This document shows, in pieces, positions 16,359-19,725 of a stretch of 19,725 nucleotides of DNA. The notes below the pieces were generated by a model. The model ran no database searches, was not told the origin of the DNA, and saw only the letters and a list, made by a program, of their open reading frames with translations. Position numbers and translations under genes: made by a program. Location: NCBI GenBank assembly GCA_002692605.1, contig NZLE01000032.1, positions 3,844 through 23,568 on the forward strand, read 5' to 3'. How positions within the stretch are numbered: the stretch's first letter is position 1; each line of letters begins with the position of its first letter. The DNA is from Opitutia bacterium (GTDB taxonomy: Bacteria > Verrucomicrobiota > Verrucomicrobiia > Opitutales > Seribacteraceae).

Positions 16359-17369
16359 ATGCAAGAGCTCCGATGGATTGTGGTTACCTTCGCCCTGATG
16401 ATGATTGTTCCGGCGATCGGCCAAGAAAGCGGAGAGCAGCAGGCCTTTGCCGGCCACTGGGCCCTAGAAATGAGCAACGGGGCCGCCGGTTGGATGGCGC
16501 TGGAGCTAAACGAGGGGGAATGGAGCGGGCAGCTCTGGACGGTGGGGCAACCGAAGACGATCAAAAGCCTCCGGTATGCCGATGGAAAGCTTACCTTCAA
16601 ACGGGCCCTGAGAATCGGTCCGCCCGAGTATCCCGGCGGACCTTATACCGGCGAACGCGAGATGCGAGATCTGGAGGCATCCGTCAAAGGGGATTCCATG
16701 AGGGTGGTGATGGAGGTTCCCGGCGGTCAAGACTTTGTTCATTTCGGCAAGCGTTTGCCTCCCCTACCCCCCCGACCCGATCTTTCCAAGGTGAAGTTCG
16801 GCAAACCAATCCACCTGTTCAACGGGGTCGATCTGACGGGATGGAAACTCATCAACCCCAAAAAGATCAACGGCTGGAAAGTGAAGGATGGAGAACTGGT
16901 AAACGAAACGCCCAAGAAGACCTTCGACGCCTTCGCTCCCTATGGGAACCTAAGGACCGAGCGGGTTTTCGGAGATTCCAAGCTGACCATCGAGTTTAAC
17001 GTGCCACCCGGAGGAAACAGCGGAATTTACCTACGCGGAGCCTACGAGGCTCAAGTGGTCGACCGGGACAGCCGCATGCAGGGTCTGCAAGGCGTTGGGG
17101 CGATCTTCAGCCGGGTCAGGCCCACTAAGAACGCGGGCAAACCGGGAGGCCAATGGCAAAGCTACGAGATCACCTTGGTGGACCGCCACGCCACCGTCGT
17201 GCTCAATGGGGAGAAGGTGATCGACAACCAACCGGTGATCGGAAACACCAACGGGGCCTTTCAATCGGACGTCACCCGTCCCGGGCCGCTACACCTGCAA
17301 GGCGACCATACCTCGGTCCGCTACCGCAATGTCTTTCTTTATCCGGTAATCGGACAGACCGGCGGATAA
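16359..17369 (+). CDS. Secreted DUF1080 protein (3-keto-disaccharide hydrolase-like)
   Basis: A 336-aa protein with signal peptide about 1-21 (MQELRWIVVTFALMMIVPAIG). Residues 25-135 form a beta-rich N-terminal part I do not recognise (WALEMSNGAAGWMALEL...). A proline-rich linker (133-140) leads to a DUF1080 domain at about 148-331, with the hallmark FNGVDLTGW (154-162), GGNSGIYLRGAYEAQVVD (218-235) and FSRVRPTKNAGKPGGQWQ. DUF1080 has a concanavalin-like fold, and studied members act on 3-keto-glycosides. The start at 16359 was preferred to an ATG 39 bases upstream because it opens the signal peptide. The gene faces away from the arylsulfatase and ends 7 nt from the converging esterase gene. 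Together with the exported oxidoreductase it hints at oxidative sugar cleavage. Confidence 0.87.
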   Translation: MQELRWIVVTFALMMIVPAIGQESGEQQAFAGHWALEMSNGAAGWMALELNEGEWSGQLWTVGQPKTIKSLRYADGKLTFKRALRIGPPEYPGGPYTGEREMRDLEASVKGDSMRVVMEVPGGQDFVHFGKRLPPLPPRPDLSKVKFGKPIHLFNGVDLTGWKLINPKKINGWKVKDGELVNETPKKTFDAFAPYGNLRTERVFGDSKLTIEFNVPPGGNSGIYLRGAYEAQVVDRDSRMQGLQGVGAIFSRVRPTKNAGKPGGQWQSYEITLVDRHATVVLNGEKVIDNQPVIGNTNGAFQSDVTRPGPLHLQGDHTSVRYRNVFLYPVIGQTGG

Positions 17370-17376
17370 AATCAAC

Positions 17377-19317
17377 CTAATTTTTCTCCTCCGCCCTTTT
17401 GCGTTCCGAGTCTCGTTCCTGCTCGTACCTTTGCCTGTGCTCATCGATCAGGGCTTGCGCCTCCTTAAGGCGTCGGCCAAGGTCATCGAGGCGGAGAGCC
17501 TTTTGGGATTCATGGTTAGCCCGACGGGCAAAATCCTTGGGGGCTAGGTCGTCGAATCCGGTTAATTTGACGGGAACGTTTTCCATTCTCCAGTCGTCGC
17601 TGCGCTGGGTGGCGAAGGGAAGATCGTTGTGATCCGCCGACTGGAGGTTCCCCATCGGGTTGCGTCCCCAAGCATAGCGGAAATGGATGGGGTCGGGAAC
17701 GTGCGGGCTGGACAGCACGATGACCCTTCGGTCATGCTTGGGTCGGTTGTGCTGATCTTTTCCCGTAACCAACCACTCGGCTTCCGCGGGCTGAAATCTA
17801 CGATCCTTGCCGGCGATGGCAAAGCCTTCGATGGGCCCATTGGTGACCGCCCGGACCCAAGTGTCCATTTTGAGGATGATCTTTCCACCCTCGAGGTTCA
17901 TCTCGGTATACATCGGCGGTTTCCATTTGACGTCCTTTTCGAAACCATACTGGGTGGCCAGCGCCCAGCGAGAAATGCGCTCGCCCACGGGAATCTTAAG
18001 TTGCGGATGATACCAGGAACGACGCTTGTCGAAACTGCTGGCAAAGCCAACGTTCCCGTCTCCTGCCTTTAGGAAATCCAAGAAGGTCTTGTACTGAGCC
18101 TCGCGAATGTAAATTCCCCCGTTGACCATTTTTTCGAGGTAGTCGTCCCTGGTTTGTGGCTCTCCGGCAGTGCACAGGGATATGATGCCAAAAGGCATTT
18201 GAGGGTCCTTGAAAGCATCCCGCCAAGCCGTGATCATTTTGGCAAAGATTTGGTAATACATGTCCGCTCCCGCCGATCCACCGCCGGCGTTGTTGAACCC
18301 TTGGTGAAAGATTGCTCCCTTGACCGCCAACCCGGCGATCGGGGCGATCATGCTCGCGTAACAGTTCCCCGGGCGGTTTTGATCCATAGCCGGTCCGGGA
18401 CGGAGATCGTTTGGCACGGTCCGGCCCTTGGGGATTTCCCGGCCCTGTTTCTTCATGTTTTTGACCCAGTTATGATGATTCTCTACTCGTTTCTGCAAAT
18501 CCTTCTGAGGATCGAATTCGGCGACCTTTTTTTCCCATTCGGCAAGAAGGCCCTTCACCTCCTTCGTTTCGATTTTCTTGAGAACGGGAGTGGGTGTCCA
18601 TGTCTCGACGGTCGTACCTCCTCGAGAGGCGTCGATCACGCCGATGGGAACTTGCGCCGCCATGTGAAGGCGTCGAGCGAAGACATATCCGATGGCGGAT
18701 AGCTCACGGGCGATTTCGGGCGAACAGACGTCCCAGTCTCCTTTACGAAAATGTCGGTTCGACCAGCTGCTCCACTCATGCAAACGGGCAAAGCCCTTTT
18801 TTGTGTCAGGACCATTCTGAGCGGGTACCGTAAGAATGCGGATTCCGGGATAATTGGCGGAGACGATTTCCAGTTTCCCGTTCTCGACGTTATTGAGAGG
18901 TTCTTCCATGTTGCTTTGTCCACCGAGAACCCAGACGTCGCCGATCAAAACGTTTTCTAGGGTCAAGTTCTGGTCCTTCCCTTTTATGTTGAGGGTTTGG
19001 GGGTCTGCATTGGCCGTCATGGCCGGAAGGGTGACCTTCCATTCACGGTCCTTGCCCGCCTTGGCTTCCTTGCTCTTGCCGGCGAAGAGTACGCGGACCA
19101 CCTCTCCCGGTTTGGCCCAACCCCAAATTTCAATGGGTTTGTCCCGTTGCAGGATCATGTTGGATTGAAAAAGGTTATGGACGCAAAGGCCATCGCCGAT
19201 GGCGGGGACTTCGATGACGTCCTCTTTGGGCATGGGCATTTTCTGGGACAGCAGGTCCGGAAGCCAAATCAGGACAAGAAGAGTTGGAATTAAAAGAGAG
19301 TGGGCCGAACCTTTCAT
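17377..19317 (-). CDS. Secreted sialate O-acetylesterase-like (SASA) protein with altered motifs
   Basis: A 646-aa SGNH-type protein resembling sialate 9-O-acetylesterases, expected to remove acetyl groups from sugars. The signal peptide covers about 1-25. An N-terminal beta domain carries LFQSNMILQRDKPIEIWGWAKPGE (49-72). The nucleophile block GGQSNM is at 132-137 (S135), followed by GVIDASRGGTTVETWTP (226-242). The block usually written WYQGESN is FHQGFNN (337-343), with Phe341 where Glu is usual, and the histidine block is WYHP (H437) instead of the common DIHP. A charged coiled-coil-like tail ends the protein. It begins 18 nt after the partial sulfatase gene, so the two form an operon entering from the right. 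Family membership is clear; hydrolase activity is less sure. Confidence 0.85.
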   Translation of the reverse strand: MKGSAHSLLIPTLLVLIWLPDLLSQKMPMPKEDVIEVPAIGDGLCVHNLFQSNMILQRDKPIEIWGWAKPGEVVRVLFAGKSKEAKAGKDREWKVTLPAMTANADPQTLNIKGKDQNLTLENVLIGDVWVLGGQSNMEEPLNNVENGKLEIVSANYPGIRILTVPAQNGPDTKKGFARLHEWSSWSNRHFRKGDWDVCSPEIARELSAIGYVFARRLHMAAQVPIGVIDASRGGTTVETWTPTPVLKKIETKEVKGLLAEWEKKVAEFDPQKDLQKRVENHHNWVKNMKKQGREIPKGRTVPNDLRPGPAMDQNRPGNCYASMIAPIAGLAVKGAIFHQGFNNAGGGSAGADMYYQIFAKMITAWRDAFKDPQMPFGIISLCTAGEPQTRDDYLEKMVNGGIYIREAQYKTFLDFLKAGDGNVGFASSFDKRRSWYHPQLKIPVGERISRWALATQYGFEKDVKWKPPMYTEMNLEGGKIILKMDTWVRAVTNGPIEGFAIAGKDRRFQPAEAEWLVTGKDQHNRPKHDRRVIVLSSPHVPDPIHFRYAWGRNPMGNLQSADHNDLPFATQRSDDWRMENVPVKLTGFDDLAPKDFARRANHESQKALRLDDLGRRLKEAQALIDEHRQRYEQERDSERKRAEEKN

Positions 19318-19335
19318 ACTACGTAGGGTTTGTGA

Positions 19336-19725
19336 TTATTTTTTAATATTGGCGTTCGCCGCTTCGTACGCGTTGTGACCCGTCGATCCACCCGGAAGTA
19401 TGGGATGTTCCTTCTTGGGTAAGTGGGCGGAGTGTTGCTGGATAATGGACTTGAACTTGGGTTTTGCAGCCAGGTTGTTCCACTCGTGCGGATCGTCACT
19501 TAGGTCATAGAGTTCTTGGGACCCGTCGAAATAACGGATGAAGCGGTAGCGAGTCGAGCGCACCGAATAATTGCCCAACCCGAAGCTTGTGATGGCCGGG
19601 TGCTTCCATTCCATCTTGGGGTTCTTCATGAGGGGAACCAAGCTTTGCCCTTCCTGACTGGGGTCCGAAGGCAGTCCAGCCAATTCGAGCAAAGTTGGGA
19701 AAAGGTCGAGGAGTTCGGCGGGTCG
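19336..19725 (-). CDS. Sulfatase, C-terminal part only (continues beyond the window)
   Basis: 129 residues of an open frame that runs off the right edge, so the 5' part is missing. The visible sequence begins RPAELLDLFPTLLELAGLP, the segment that follows the catalytic domain in type I sulfatases, and continues with GQSLVPLM, then YSVRSTRYRFIRYFDGSQELYDLSDDPHEWNNLA, the usual C-terminal domain with the ELYDL-DPHEWNNLA signature of the iduronate-2-sulfatase/choline-sulfatase-like group. The catalytic cysteine lies outside the window, so activity cannot be judged. A TTG inside the frame at 19692 is not a believable start because conserved sulfatase sequence continues upstream of it. The stop is 18 nt before the esterase gene. 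Confidence 0.88.
   Translation of the reverse strand, partial: RPAELLDLFPTLLELAGLPSDPSQEGQSLVPLMKNPKMEWKHPAITSFGLGNYSVRSTRYRFIRYFDGSQELYDLSDDPHEWNNLAAKPKFKSIIQQHSAHLPKKEHPILPGGSTGHNAYEAANANIKK

Noticed and set aside
17343..17362. CCGGT/ACCGG hairpin near the end of the DUF1080 gene as a terminator
   Set aside because: Five-base stem with a ten-base loop inside the coding sequence; the nearest T-run is about 18 bases away.
1..19725. CRISPR arrays, tRNA or rRNA genes, insertion sequences and prophage genes
   Set aside because: I looked for regularly spaced repeats, tRNA-like arms, transposase motifs and terminal inverted repeats and saw none that held up.

Overview
The window looks like a chromosomal segment of a PVC-superphylum bacterium (Planctomycetes or Verrucomicrobia, probably a marine or other aquatic polysaccharide degrader). 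The basis is protein content. It combines several sulfatases, two DUF1552 proteins, two DUF1592/DUF1588-type proteins with haem-binding CxxCH motifs, a Tat-exported Gfo/Idh/MocA oxidoreductase, a DUF1080 protein, a DUF6807 ('PmoA-like') protein and a sialate O-acetylesterase-like protein. I cannot name a species. Every complete gene appears to start with a Sec or Tat signal, so this is an extracytoplasmic degradation locus with no visible transporter, regulator or housekeeping gene.

Layout. At 30-989 (+) is a DUF6807 protein, followed by a long AT-rich stretch without a convincing gene (990-1734). From 16253 down to 1735 nine genes all read on the minus strand. In order of transcription they are: arylsulfatase (16253-14640), DUF1552 (14577-13207), caspase-like/FGE-fold fusion (13185-11524), DUF1592 protein (11527-9569), DUF1552 (9454-8189), DUF1592 protein (8192-5775), sulfatase-like protein lacking the catalytic cysteine (5778-4507), Gfo/Idh/MocA oxidoreductase (4492-3158) and iduronate-2-sulfatase-like enzyme (3153-1735). 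Three junctions are ATGA stop/start overlaps, and each of them involves a DUF1592 gene. A 114-nt gap at 9455-9568, with a weak terminator-like hairpin, divides the run into two modules, each built around a DUF1552/DUF1592 pair. To the right, a DUF1080 gene (16359-17369, +) diverges from the run and converges, with a 7-nt gap, on a minus-strand pair: the SASA-like esterase (19317-17377) preceded by the 3' end of another sulfatase that enters from the right edge.

How the genes could work together (inference). Sulfatases and the esterase-like protein would strip sulfate and acyl groups from a polysaccharide. The oxidoreductase and DUF1080 protein are the kind of partners known from 3-keto-glycoside chemistry. 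The DUF1552/DUF1592 pairs, whose function is not established, carry CxxCH motifs that could make them periplasmic redox or scaffold partners. The most unusual items are the intact but apparently catalytically dead sulfatase and the fusion protein in which both the caspase-like and the FGE-like active sites look degraded.

Several start codons were chosen inside longer open frames, because the internal ATG begins a clear signal peptide and sits right at, or overlaps, the preceding stop codon.
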